64,000 nt of DNA from positions 1-64,000 of the forward strand of contig JABDCW010000002.1 in NCBI GenBank assembly GCA_013287905.1, in the 5' to 3' direction. The translations under genes and the position numbers were made by a program. Below, piece by piece: positions 44,276-52,499 of this stretch (within the stretch, counting starts at the first letter, position 1; every line of letters begins with the position of its first letter). Below the pieces are notes generated by a model that did no database searches, was not told the DNA's origin, and saw nothing but the letters and a program-made list of their open reading frames with translations. This DNA is from Chlamydiota bacterium. Lineage in GTDB: Bacteria > Chlamydiota > Chlamydiia > Chlamydiales > Parachlamydiaceae.

Positions 44276-44315
44276 CCAGGGCGCGAAAGCCCTGCCTTCT
44301 CCGTCTCAATAGATT

Positions 44316-44633
44316 TTAGTCAATATATCGACTTGAATCTTCATGACGATAATATACCCAGTCACCTCTTAATGGCATTTTTTTGGGGTAATCCAGACGG
44401 ATAAATGGTGTTTCAAATTCTATTTTATCTATATGACAAAAATCGGAAGTAATGTCATCAAGAACACATTCACAATGTTCTTTAATCTCTGGAGTAATTT
44501 CGCCATCACAATAAAAGCATACATAGATGAGATTTTCTGTGGATTCTACACAGACAGCTCTCAGTTCAGGGAATACGTTACCCAGTAGTCCTCGCTGTGC
44601 TGAAAGTCTTAAATTTACTGAATTGATAATCAT
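44316..44633 (-). CDS. Immunity protein paralog 2 (orphan)
   Basis: 105 residues, MIINSVNLRLSAQRGLLG at the start and PLRGDWVYYRHEDSS at the end, about 75-80% identical by eye to the neighbour at 44769. The family is known to me as a companion of polymorphic toxins. AGGAG lies 7-8 nt before the ATG at 44633 and overlaps the stop of an orphan toxin tip, the same geometry as for copy 1. It probably protects against an earlier or foreign toxin variant. Confidence 0.75.
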   Translation of the reverse strand: MIINSVNLRLSAQRGLLGNVFPELRAVCVESTENLIYVCFYCDGEITPEIKEHCECVLDDITSDFCHIDKIEFETPFIRLDYPKKMPLRGDWVYYRHEDSSRYID

Positions 44634-44643
44634 TAATCTTCTC

Positions 44644-44772
44644 CTATTTCGGCAATATCCGGACAATATGTGCGCCTCTGTTTGAATAGCGAATTTCATC
44701 CCTCGTCATCGATGTTTTTTGTCTAAAACAGTGATAGTTACATCCTTTGGCAAGTCGGAAAGAAGTTTTTAA
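44644..44772 (-). pseudogene. Orphan toxin-tip remnant
   Basis: The minus-strand frame ends DEIRYSNRGAHIVRILPK-TAG, aligned to the toxin end GEIRYSNSSAHIFPAFPE-TAG. Homology covers only about the last 25 codons; upstream the frame is unrelated and stops at 44775. It sits directly before immunity copy 2, as the toxin does before copy 1. It is a typical orphan toxin-immunity cassette scar. Confidence 0.75.
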
Positions 44773-45101
44773 TCAACATATCTACTTGAATCTTCATGCC
44801 GGTAATAAACCCAACGACCTTTTAATGACATTTTTTTAGGATAATCCAATCGAATAATTGGCGTCTCAAATTCTATTTCTGGTTCTCCTTCCTTTGTTCG
44901 ATTATAAAAATCTGCAATAATGTCATCAAGAACGCATTCACAAAGGTCTTTATTTTCTGCAGAGATTTCACCATCACAGTAAAAGCATACATAAATGAGA
45001 TTTTCTGTGGATTCTACACAGACTGCTCGTAGTTCAGGAAATACGTTACCTAATAGACCTCGCTGAGCTGAAAGTTTTAAATTTACCACATCTATAATCA
45101 T
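44769..45101 (-). CDS. Cognate immunity protein
   Basis: 110 residues beginning MIIDVVNLKLSAQRGLLG, acidic overall (many Glu/Asp), consistent with binding a basic toxin tip. The ATG at 45101 follows AGGAG, which overlaps the toxin stop codon (TAGGAG), so it is coupled to toxin translation. The longer frame (start 45170) would lie inside the toxin gene and is rejected. It is expected to act where the toxin arrives, i.e. the cytoplasm; inferred. Confidence 0.8.
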   Translation of the reverse strand: MIIDVVNLKLSAQRGLLGNVFPELRAVCVESTENLIYVCFYCDGEISAENKDLCECVLDDIIADFYNRTKEGEPEIEFETPIIRLDYPKKMSLKGRWVYYRHEDSSRYVD

Positions 45102-45109
45102 ACTTTCTC

Positions 45110-46861
45110 CTATTCTGGAAATGCAGGAAAAATATGTGCACTGCTGTTCGAATAGCGAATTTCTCCCCAAGTCGTAGGTGTTTTTATTTCGGTGAATTCA
45201 TCCACATGATATCCAATAAATTCTCTAAAATTCACACGTTCCCGGTAATCCGGAAGGCCTGGAATTCGATCTCCTAAGGGAGTACCTTTCCCAGCAAATT
45301 CTTTTAAAAGCCTTTCTGGATCTTTATGTTCTAAAATGCTTTTACCTTTAACGTAATTATGCTTTCCGGGGATATGCTTGTTTTGCTTATCATGGTGTAG
45401 TTTTACATTTCTGAAAAACGCTTCTCTATCTTCAGCATGCTTGATGGCAGTGGCTGTGATAAATTTCTTATTTGGTTCGGATATTGTCAGAGCTTCAAGG
45501 TTGCAAATTCGATTGGCGTCTCTTAATTTTTTAACTGCGGACACACATTTAACAAGAGCCCCTCCGGCAAAGCAGTCTACACCATATTTTCCGATGCAAT
45601 GACCTATACAGTGTCCTTTCTCACCATCGCTAAGGCAGTCAAATTCCTGTGCGAATCGACGCATTTCTCTTGAAATTTCTTCGAGCTTCTTTTGATCACA
45701 GTTTTTTATGGTATTTACAATCGCTGTCCCAACTTCATAACATATGTTGGAAAAATTGACTGTTCCATCAATGGGGTGTTCAGCAAAAGCCCATAAGCAC
45801 TCACTAAGCCCATATGCTGAACTGCAAAGCGATGGCGCAAAATCTATAGCAGCTTCAGCTCCTCCTTCTACCAGACCGGATAGAAGCGCTTGTTCAAATT
45901 CCTTAGAAGTTTTGGATTGAATTTGAGCAAGGATTTTTGGATGTCCCGAATATAGAAAATCCAAAATTGCCTGATCGAAATCGCCTGTTTCAAAGTACGC
46001 AACAGATCTTTGAAAATAGGCTTCTTTATTATTCGGATCTTTCGCAATAGCTTCGGACAGAATTTTTATTGCGTCATGATACAGACCAACCTCTATCTTA
46101 GATTCACCGAATTTTTGATAAAATCCGGAATTCAATAATCTTTTTTCATTGTTGATCTCAGCTAATTGGACTAAACGTTCGGCATTGATAGCAAAAATTT
46201 CCCAATTTCCCTCAATAAAACTGATCAGGCCTAAATTATAAGAAAAAGCCATGTTGTGAGTTTGATGCTCGTGCGGACAGCTTGATAAAATATTTTTGTA
46301 TAGCGGGATAATTTTGTCTGAGAGCTCGTCAAGGATTTTATCTGCCATTATGGCTTTGGTATTAATTTTATTAATCTCAGCTTCTTTGCTAATCACATCT
46401 CTTTTGGAAGGATACATCTTTTCTGCATCTGCAAGTAGTTTTATACGTGTCGATTGATACAGTTTTTTGAATGATTCCAGGCAATCAAGATATTCATTCA
46501 ACATACATAAATCGTGTTTGTCCCCATAACCAATCTTATATTTGAATGAACTACGGTCCCAAATAATAAAAGGTCCCTCCTTTTTTGCCCGAAGCATTCC
46601 TTTCATAAACTCATGCCAAAGAATGTCTTCAGGTCTTTTTGGATGAGAAGGTTTATCTGAAGGAAAAGCATCTGACTCCAAATATTCCAAGCCTGGAGAA
46701 AACGGACCTATGTAATGGCTAAAGCAAGTGCAGTGGTCAAAGCAGCCACAACCGGGGATTCTATTATAAAAGTAGACGCTTTCCCCGTCATCGCATCCAG
46801 CAAAAATATGTTGGGTTATGCATAAAATAAATAGCATTATGGATGCTAATCGTTGTTTCAT
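45110..46861 (-). CDS. Sec-exported polymorphic toxin with TPR repeats and Ntox50-like tip
   Basis: 583 residues: signal peptide (about 1-21), Cys-rich N terminus (GCGCFDHCTC), helical region with TPR-like repeats (about 205-315, EAYFQRSVAYFETGDFDQAI), hydrophobic pre-toxin (about 325-455, with GKYGVDCFAGGALVK), and a C-terminal tip (about 480-583). The tip has KQNKHIPGKHNYVKGKSIL, ERVNFREFIGYHVDE and TPTTWGEIRYSNSSAHI. The tip matches Bacterial toxin 50, a putative nuclease domain. Immunity genes follow. How it leaves the cell after Sec is unknown. Confidence 0.8.
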   Translation of the reverse strand: MKQRLASIMLFILCITQHIFAGCDDGESVYFYNRIPGCGCFDHCTCFSHYIGPFSPGLEYLESDAFPSDKPSHPKRPEDILWHEFMKGMLRAKKEGPFIIWDRSSFKYKIGYGDKHDLCMLNEYLDCLESFKKLYQSTRIKLLADAEKMYPSKRDVISKEAEINKINTKAIMADKILDELSDKIIPLYKNILSSCPHEHQTHNMAFSYNLGLISFIEGNWEIFAINAERLVQLAEINNEKRLLNSGFYQKFGESKIEVGLYHDAIKILSEAIAKDPNNKEAYFQRSVAYFETGDFDQAILDFLYSGHPKILAQIQSKTSKEFEQALLSGLVEGGAEAAIDFAPSLCSSAYGLSECLWAFAEHPIDGTVNFSNICYEVGTAIVNTIKNCDQKKLEEISREMRRFAQEFDCLSDGEKGHCIGHCIGKYGVDCFAGGALVKCVSAVKKLRDANRICNLEALTISEPNKKFITATAIKHAEDREAFFRNVKLHHDKQNKHIPGKHNYVKGKSILEHKDPERLLKEFAGKGTPLGDRIPGLPDYRERVNFREFIGYHVDEFTEIKTPTTWGEIRYSNSSAHIFPAFPE

Positions 46862-46928
46862 AAGTATTTCTTTAGGGTTGAAAATGGGGTGATTAAATCT
46901 TTTCTATAAATTCTGTTAAATGGTAGCC

Positions 46929-46957
46929 TTTATACATAATTCTAAAGGCATTGTCAA
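46929..46957 (-). promoter_or_regulatory. Near-consensus promoter of the toxin-immunity operon
   Basis: On the minus strand TTGACA (46957-46952), an exact 17-bp spacer and TATAAA (46934-46929) lie 68 bp before the toxin start. It is the strongest sigma-70-type promoter I noticed in the window. Confidence 0.65.
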
Positions 46958-46983
46958 TGGATATTTGCATATTCCATAATTTT

Positions 46984-47316
46984 TTAAAGGGGCTTTCCTG
47001 TTTTTCGAGGTCTTTTTCTTTTTGTTAGTTGATAAATTTCTTGTATATTTGATGGGAGGAACTCATATGATTTTTTGGCTAAAGCCTGTATTTCATGGAG
47101 AAAGGGATAGCGTGGATTCCAAACAAACACTCGTGTACGCCCTTCAAGAAAGCTAGCGAGAAGGCCTCCGTCTTCCAATTTTCTTAACGTTTTTTGTATT
47201 GGATCAAGAGAAGTTCCAAATGCATGTTTCAGCTCTGTAGCATTAGCTTTATCATGTAGAGAGAGGTATATAAGAATTTTCTCCACATTCTTATTGGAAA
47301 AAAGATATTCTAGCAT
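46984..47316 (-). CDS. Winged helix-turn-helix regulator
   Basis: 110 residues. LIYLSLHDKANATELKHAFG and PIQKTLRKLEDGGLLASFLE form the helix-turn-helix and recognition helix, with a wing at GRTRVFVWNP; the tail is basic (KRKRPRKTGK). It is the ArsR/MarR-like type often found beside toxin or nucleotidyltransferase genes. Its own promoter contains a perfect 18-bp palindrome across the -10 box, so it is probably autorepressed. It lies upstream of the toxin gene on the same strand. Confidence 0.75.
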   Translation of the reverse strand: MLEYLFSNKNVEKILIYLSLHDKANATELKHAFGTSLDPIQKTLRKLEDGGLLASFLEGRTRVFVWNPRYPFLHEIQALAKKSYEFLPSNIQEIYQLTKRKRPRKTGKPL

Positions 47317-47330
47317 ACTAAACCTATTTT

Positions 47331-47366
47331 ATCGGTTATATAACCGATTGGATAGGTATTTGTCAA
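47331..47366 (-). promoter_or_regulatory. Promoter with operator palindrome over the -10 box
   Basis: ATCGGTTATATAACCGAT (47331-47348) is a perfect 18-bp palindrome. On the minus strand TTGACA (47366-47361), a 17-bp spacer and TTATAT (47343-47338) place the -10 inside it. The wHTH start codon lies 15 bp downstream. Binding there would block transcription. Confidence 0.65.
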
Positions 47367-47424
47367 GATTTATAGACAATAATTGCCATTTACGTTTCAT
47401 TCGTGGTCTGGCTTACGTATAGAG

Positions 47425-47523
47425 ACTAAAGCTCATGTTATCTTTTTTAATGATAAGCAAGTCCAGCTCTGCCTGTTGGTGAGTTCCCCAAAAATAACAC
47501 TCTTCCGGCTGGGGCATCGAGAT
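47425..47523 (-). pseudogene. DUF4143 ATPase fragment
   Basis: The minus frame reads ECYFWGTHQQAELDLLIIKK, identical in protein to a stretch of the intact ATPase at 48469. Nucleotide identity is high over about 70 bp and the frame is broken on both sides. It is the remnant of a second gene copy. Confidence 0.7.
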
Positions 47524-47639
47524 CAATCAGTTTGTCTGTGATGTCGATATTATTCAAACTCTACGGGATTATCTTTTTTCAAAAGTTTCCGTTTTACACC
47601 ATAAGGTTTGATTTCAGGCATCTTAAGCTTAAAAAGACT

Positions 47640-47690
47640 TATACCGAACGTGATTCAAAAATTGGTTTGTGACGGTGTCGGCAGCCGATG
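47640..47690. repeat. Single end of the TATACCGAA repeat
   Basis: TATACCGAACGTGATTCAAA, then AATTGGTTTGTGACGGTGTC, matches 35868-35909 closely. No inverted partner was found nearby, so it is a solo end. Confidence 0.6.
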
Positions 47691-47701
47691 AATTTGAAGC
47701 T

Positions 47702-47742
47702 TGCCTCCATTGCTCAACTTATTAAAGTTGAGCGATGGAGGC
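47702..47742. terminator. Hairpin downstream of the BclA-like gene
   Basis: TGCCTCCATTGCTCAACTT and AAGTTGAGCGATGGAGGCA form a 19-bp stem with one mismatch and a loop of about 4 nt. It lies 50 bp after the minus-strand gene ending at 47790. There is no clear T-run after it on the minus strand, so intrinsic termination is only possible. Confidence 0.45.
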
Positions 47743-47789
47743 ACTGCCTATAAGTCTAGAATGATTATTTTCAATTCTTTATTTTCACA

Positions 47790-48359
47790 TTATAATATGC
47801 GGTGGATTTCCATAAACCCAATGGTTGCATCGGGATCGGGATCTGTGCTTGGCGGAGGAAGATATGGGTTTCTGGAAGCAGTCGGATCGGTATGATAGTT
47901 TTGTAAGGTAATGTCTTCTCCGGTATTAATCAGGGTAATAACAGCATTGGCTGGAATGGCAACATCTATGGTCAAACCTGAAAATGGATTGGATGAACCT
48001 GTAGTTAAATTTAGGGTGCCTCCCCGAACATTAGCATTGTTCACTCTTAACGAAAATTTTGCATGCTTGGTTGACTGCACCCCAAAAGATATCCGGTACG
48101 TCCCTGCATCTGGAACGGTAATTCCACCTTCAGCCCACGTAACAGAACCATTTTGAGCACTCACACCATCAAATAGAAGCGGCTTATGGTATCCTACCGC
48201 TTGTTGCTGCAGGGCATATAGAGAAATGAACGTAGGTGAAAACGATGTATCTTGATCATCAGAGGGGTCCTGAGCAGTCCCTGCAGAAAAATAAAGAAAA
48301 GTTAAGCTAAGTAAAAGGCTTTTAAGGCTACGTGTGGACAAAATATAAAATAAATGCAT
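47790..48359 (-). CDS. Secreted BclA/C1q-like jelly-roll protein
   Basis: 189 residues: signal peptide (about 1-29, ending AGTAQ), then a beta-rich domain. FDGVSAQNGSVTWAEGGITV, GTYRISFGVQSTKHAKFSLR and SGLTIDVAIPANAVITLINT follow the pattern of the C-terminal trimerising domain of BclA and other TNF/C1q-fold proteins. Here it stands alone without collagen repeats. GGGGGAAC precedes the ATG. It could be a surface protein in an accessory region. Confidence 0.7.
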   Translation of the reverse strand: MHLFYILSTRSLKSLLLSLTFLYFSAGTAQDPSDDQDTSFSPTFISLYALQQQAVGYHKPLLFDGVSAQNGSVTWAEGGITVPDAGTYRISFGVQSTKHAKFSLRVNNANVRGGTLNLTTGSSNPFSGLTIDVAIPANAVITLINTGEDITLQNYHTDPTASRNPYLPPPSTDPDPDATIGFMEIHRIL

Positions 48360-48437
48360 TTGTTCCCCCTGATAATGATATTGTTCAACAAAAATATTGT
48401 TTGGTTTTCTTTTATCAAATCAGGTGATTTTTTTGCT

Positions 48438-48463
48438 ATACCGAAGGGGGTTCAAAAATTGGG
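48438..48463. repeat. Solo end of the TATACCGAA repeat
   Basis: CTATACCGAAGGGGGTTCAA, then AAATTGGG, matches the inverted right end at 36004-36033 (GGTGGTTCAAAAATTGGG) better than the left. It abuts the stop of the ATPase at 48469. Confidence 0.6.
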
Positions 48464-48468
48464 TATAT

Positions 48469-49602
48469 TTAAAAAGCAGTCAAAGGCTTTACAAGGATTT
48501 CATTTGACAGAGGGTATTCGATATCACCTGGGTAAACTACAGTCAGAGCATCCAGACCGAGATCTTCTTGAGCTATTTGCATCGATTTTGTTAATTTAGG
48601 CGCACCTGAATATTTCATTTCGAACCCTAGCTTTTTTCCGTTTTTTATGATAAGCAAGTCCAGTTCGGCTTGTTGATGAGTTCCCCAAAAATAACACTCT
48701 TCTGGCTCTGCATCGAGATGGAAAATAATTTGTTCAAGAGCAAATCCTTCCCAGGAGGCCCCTAATTTAGGATTAACCAACAAGTCAGAGTTGCTATTGA
48801 TTCCAATGAGAGTGTGAAAAATCCCACTGTCGCGAATATAGATCTTTGGGGTCTTAATCTGCCGCTTGCCGATATTTTCATGCCAAGGCTGTAACTGACG
48901 AACCATAAAAGTACCTGTTAAGATATCTGCGTATTCCTTCATCGTTTTATGGGACATTCCCAGTGATCGGCCCAGTTCAGATGCGTTAAATATATTGCCA
49001 TGATAATGTGCCAGCATCATCCAAAAGCGTCTTAGCTGTTCTGATGGTATATTAATGCCTAGTGCTGGAATATCTCTTTCTAGAAACGTCCTAATGTACC
49101 CTTTGCGCCAGGCCGCACTGATCTCATCGTTTGCTGCTAATACGGATAAGGGATACCCGCCTCTTACCCATAGCCTTTCTATCTCATGGATCTCATCGAA
49201 CATGAAAGGGGTCAATTCAAGGTAAGTGATGCGTCCAGCTAGCGTCTCAGAGGATTGGGCAATCAAATCGCGAGAAGCGCTTCCTAATATCAGGTAATGC
49301 TGATTCAATTCTTTGTTGTCACTTAAAACCCGCAGGGTCTCAAATAAGTTGGGAGCTCGTTGGATCTCGTCGATAACAATGAGACCAGATAGTGAGGATA
49401 ATGATAAAAGAGGGTCTGTTAATCTTGCAATGTCGCGATAATTTTCAAGATCGAAATAATTCTCTTTGGGAAATACAGACTGCGTTTCAATATATTGTTT
49501 TGCCGCGGTAGTTTTCCCACATTGTCGCGGACCTAAAATAGCGACTACCTTTGTCACTTGAAAGGCGTGCTCTATTTTGTCTAAAAAAAATTGCCTGATC
49601 AT
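48469..49602 (-). CDS. AAA_14/DUF4143 ATPase
   Basis: 377 residues: Walker A GPRQCGKTT, Walker B LIVIDEIQRAP, sensor LILGSASRDLI, a winged-helix-like middle (NASELGRSLGMSHKTMKEYA) and a C-terminal PDDEXK-like core AELDLLIIKNGKKLGFEMKY. It is the compact type of the family and only distantly related to the copy at 42692. A palindrome lies directly before the start codon. The accessory context and a fragment of another copy at 47425 suggest mobility. Confidence 0.85.
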   Translation of the reverse strand: MIRQFFLDKIEHAFQVTKVVAILGPRQCGKTTAAKQYIETQSVFPKENYFDLENYRDIARLTDPLLSLSSLSGLIVIDEIQRAPNLFETLRVLSDNKELNQHYLILGSASRDLIAQSSETLAGRITYLELTPFMFDEIHEIERLWVRGGYPLSVLAANDEISAAWRKGYIRTFLERDIPALGINIPSEQLRRFWMMLAHYHGNIFNASELGRSLGMSHKTMKEYADILTGTFMVRQLQPWHENIGKRQIKTPKIYIRDSGIFHTLIGINSNSDLLVNPKLGASWEGFALEQIIFHLDAEPEECYFWGTHQQAELDLLIIKNGKKLGFEMKYSGAPKLTKSMQIAQEDLGLDALTVVYPGDIEYPLSNEILVKPLTAF

Positions 49603-49605
49603 ATA

Positions 49606-49642
49606 CCATGAAATTTGGAGGTTATACTTCCATTTTTCATGG
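49606..49642. promoter_or_regulatory. Operator-like palindrome before the ATPase gene
   Basis: CCATGAAATTTGGAGG, TTATAC, TTCCATTTTTCATGG: an imperfect inverted repeat of about 37 bp ending 3 bp from the start codon. It is the same arrangement, with different sequence, as the repeats before the other DUF4143 gene. Confidence 0.5.
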
Positions 49643-49661
49643 ATTAAGGATTAATTTCAAC

Positions 49662-51557
49662 TTAAACTTTGTAATTAAATTGCCTTTTGGAATAAATGGG
49701 CGTTTTGATCATGTGCCTGTAATAGAGCCACCATGCGAAGAATATCAGGGCTGCTATACCCCATACAATTAACCGGGGAAGATTTAAAAACGGATAGGGT
49801 TTTTGTGCATCAACAAATCCAAACCGGTTTCCGGGAGGCCAAAAAATAAAGCTCGGAGCCCCTTGCAGATTGTCTTGAGGGACAAATCCAAAGACCCGGC
49901 TATCTGAACTCATGGCATGATTGTCGCCAAGAGCTAAATAGCGGCCTTCCGGGATCGTCATTCCAAAAGTTCTGATGAAATCGGTATCGATTTTCCCATC
50001 TTTTAATGGCGGACCGTAATCCTGAAAGGCAATATATGGCTTTTGAGGGGTGCTTTTTTCCTGCCGGCTCTTTTCATTTTTAAGGAATGCAATCAAAGAA
50101 GGATCGGACTTGTCGATGAACTTGGCTCCCATGAGCCAAAGATCCCCATCGCGAAAGTATGCATATCGGTGGGGAAACAACGTTTGATTATATGGGGACG
50201 GGGAAAATAGGAGGCTCATTTCCATGCCGAAATTAAATAATTTCTGTATGTTTTCAGGTGATCTGCTATAGAGAGGATTGTCTTTTGGAAGGTCTTTCGC
50301 AATGCCGCCCCAATGAATACTGAATGCCTTGCCTTGATAAAATTCATATGTCCCGTCGGCAACGTTAAATTTTGGGCCGGGAGAAGAATGCAAGTGCCTG
50401 TCATCGCTATACCGTCTTGCCTGGCCGTTTTCTACGACAAATCTTGCTGTGTAAAGATTGTCCATCAAGGTGTCGAGATGATGCTGTTGCAAAGGAATTA
50501 TCGTAGAATAGGCGGGGATGCCAATGTATCCCTTTTGAACAATTGGTTTAGGAAAGCTCAACGATGGAGTATGGTGCAACTGCAAATACAATACGCCTTC
50601 GGCACTATCTTTCGTATCCACCGATAATTTCTTTATCTCTTCATGATTGAGCAGTCTTGCAACGGCATAGTTGCGGATCCCAAGAATATCGCTATAGGTT
50701 TTAATTGCAGTATGGGGAGCTGCTTGAGCTAAGGGCAGATCCGCTATCCAGTTCTTTCCATCAAAAACTTCTCCAACTGATTGACCTTGGGAATTAAAGG
50801 ATAGTTTCCCAACTGGTACATTCATTTGTTTTATGATGATGCTATTGTTGGAATTTTGCGACATTTCCCCGTCGAAAGAAAGAAAAGGGACATGTTCCAA
50901 TGGTTTCATCCAGGGGGAATTTCGCAACTCTGTGAGCTCATTGCCTTGCTTGTCGACTCCGTAGATCTGACCTCCATAGAAATAAAAGGAATCTCCAGGT
51001 TTGCCCATACATCGTTTGATATATCTTTTTTTATAGGGGAAAAGGCCAAAATAGGTGCTGTCGGAATTAAGGACCGGAATCTTGTCTCCTGAGAAAATGA
51101 AGATACTCGTGCGCTGTATGAGATCTTTATCAAAATAAAAGTGGTCTGTGGCTAAGGGCATGTTGATGCCAAAAGCAGTTTTGGTGACTGTCAGGTGGTC
51201 TTGCTCTCTGAATGTAGGCCGCATTGAGCCTGTAGGAATTTCGTATGGCTCAAACCACATTTGCCGGATAATCACAGCAATGACAAGAGCAAAAATGAGG
51301 GCAGAAAATAATTCGATTATATTTTGCAAAATGGTCTTTTTGCAGTGTTGATTCGCAAATGTTTCGAGTTTTTTTGCAAGTGTGCCGGCAGATGTTCTGT
51401 CTTTGTTCAACAAAGCAGCATCGAGCTGCCCCATTTCTTTTTCCAGGGATACAAGAGCCGGAGGGGGGAGTTCCTGCCCCTTTTTTTTATACCAGGAGTA
51501 CACCTGTTTTAAAATATGGCGCGATTTCCTGAGAGTGTAGTCACGTGAGAAGATCAT
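49662..51557 (-). CDS. lepB: Signal peptidase I, long chlamydial form
   Basis: LepB removes Sec and Tat signal peptides. 631 residues, about twice the bacterial norm. A transmembrane helix (about 75-95) precedes EIPTGSMRPTF with the catalytic Ser. YKKRYIKRCMGKPGD carries the catalytic Lys. After about 330 residues of insert, GDNHAMSSDSRVFGFVP completes the active site, and a final helix lies at about 605-625. ATG 51557 follows AGGAG; the upstream TTG is less likely. The large insert is a chlamydial trait. Confidence 0.95.
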   Translation of the reverse strand: MIFSRDYTLRKSRHILKQVYSWYKKKGQELPPPALVSLEKEMGQLDAALLNKDRTSAGTLAKKLETFANQHCKKTILQNIIELFSALIFALVIAVIIRQMWFEPYEIPTGSMRPTFREQDHLTVTKTAFGINMPLATDHFYFDKDLIQRTSIFIFSGDKIPVLNSDSTYFGLFPYKKRYIKRCMGKPGDSFYFYGGQIYGVDKQGNELTELRNSPWMKPLEHVPFLSFDGEMSQNSNNSIIIKQMNVPVGKLSFNSQGQSVGEVFDGKNWIADLPLAQAAPHTAIKTYSDILGIRNYAVARLLNHEEIKKLSVDTKDSAEGVLYLQLHHTPSLSFPKPIVQKGYIGIPAYSTIIPLQQHHLDTLMDNLYTARFVVENGQARRYSDDRHLHSSPGPKFNVADGTYEFYQGKAFSIHWGGIAKDLPKDNPLYSRSPENIQKLFNFGMEMSLLFSPSPYNQTLFPHRYAYFRDGDLWLMGAKFIDKSDPSLIAFLKNEKSRQEKSTPQKPYIAFQDYGPPLKDGKIDTDFIRTFGMTIPEGRYLALGDNHAMSSDSRVFGFVPQDNLQGAPSFIFWPPGNRFGFVDAQKPYPFLNLPRLIVWGIAALIFFAWWLYYRHMIKTPIYSKRQFNYKV

Positions 51558-51693
51558 ATTTGCTCCTGATTCCAAAAACGGTAATGATACACAGATCTCG
51601 ATTAAATATCAAATTAACGAAAAACGTTCACGGGTAAAGTCTCTGTATAAATACTCTTTTTATTATTAAATTTATTAATTATATAAAAATAAA

Positions 51694-51721
51694 TTGACAA
51701 ATCTTTGCTTTTTAATAAATA
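51694..51721 (+). promoter_or_regulatory. Putative promoter of the TPR/Inc-like cluster
   Basis: TTGACA (51694-51699) is followed after 16 bp by TAAATA (51716-51721) in a very A/T-rich stretch. The start codon is 50 bp further on. Confidence 0.4.
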
Positions 51722-51771
51722 ATAGTAATATATATCAACAACAAAAAATTATTAATTTGCGAGGTGTTTAT

Positions 51772-52479
51772 ATGCAGGGCTCATCTAAAAAATTTTCAAA
51801 AGAGAAATTACATCAAATAGAAGATACATTAAGTGAAGAAACTGAGTTCGCCAAAGAGTATTTACGTGGTTTATTCGATCCTCCAAAGACAAGTCCTCTA
51901 AAATCTATACAACAACAGCTCGATGAACAGGATAATCAGATAGATGAGCTCATGGTATTTGCTCATCGGGACACGGAAAAAGCAGTGGAGCTGTTTTTAA
52001 ACGAATGTTTGCCTGAAGAAAGGCTCAAAGTCGAGGAGATTTTTTTTAAAGCGGTATCGAGGTTAGGCGAAATAACAGGAAAATTTGATGCGCATTCAAT
52101 CACTTTAGAAGAGTGTGAATGTTTAGAGGAGATCGCAAAACGCAAATTGATCGGCCATGATTATTATAACGGCAGCCACATGTACCGTTTCATTATCCAA
52201 TTAAATGGGTTTTTTAGTGAAGCATGGGTCGGATGGGCCCTTTGCGAACAGGAATTGGGGAATTGGGAAGCCGTAGACCTCATATATCAGATGGCTTTGG
52301 AGTTTATGCCTTATGACTATTATATCATCCTTTTTGCAGCGGACTTTTACATTTCCATCAATCGAAAAGAAAAGGCGATCGCCATTCTTGAAAAAGGAAA
52401 GCAACAACTCATTACAGATCATTTGGAAAATTCGCAATCATTTAAGGAAATTCAAGAGTCATTGAAAAGTGTAGTTTAG
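51772..52479 (+). CDS. TPR protein, type III chaperone-like
   Basis: 235 residues from the ATG at 51772 (GAGGTG upstream). The C-terminal half (about 115-225) is a set of helix pairs, AWVGWALCEQELGNWEAVDL and YYIILFAADFYISINRKEKA, as in SycD/LcrH class II chaperones. The N-terminal half is a charged coiled coil. The two hydrophobic proteins downstream would be natural clients, since SycD-type chaperones precede translocator genes. Chaperone function is inference. Confidence 0.6.
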   Translation: MQGSSKKFSKEKLHQIEDTLSEETEFAKEYLRGLFDPPKTSPLKSIQQQLDEQDNQIDELMVFAHRDTEKAVELFLNECLPEERLKVEEIFFKAVSRLGEITGKFDAHSITLEECECLEEIAKRKLIGHDYYNGSHMYRFIIQLNGFFSEAWVGWALCEQELGNWEAVDLIYQMALEFMPYDYYIILFAADFYISINRKEKAIAILEKGKQQLITDHLENSQSFKEIQESLKSVV

Positions 52480-52499
52480 GTATTGAATGGGAGGGTATT

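Noticed and set aside
45110-45170. Longer start for the cognate immunity gene at 45170
   Set aside because: It would place the start inside the toxin tip; the ATG at 45101 has AGGAG at the right distance and matches the paralog's start.
47530-47625. Minus frame ending MPEIKPYGVKRKLLKKDNP..., possible antitoxin tail
   Set aside because: Too short, with no start context or partner; could be any gene remnant.
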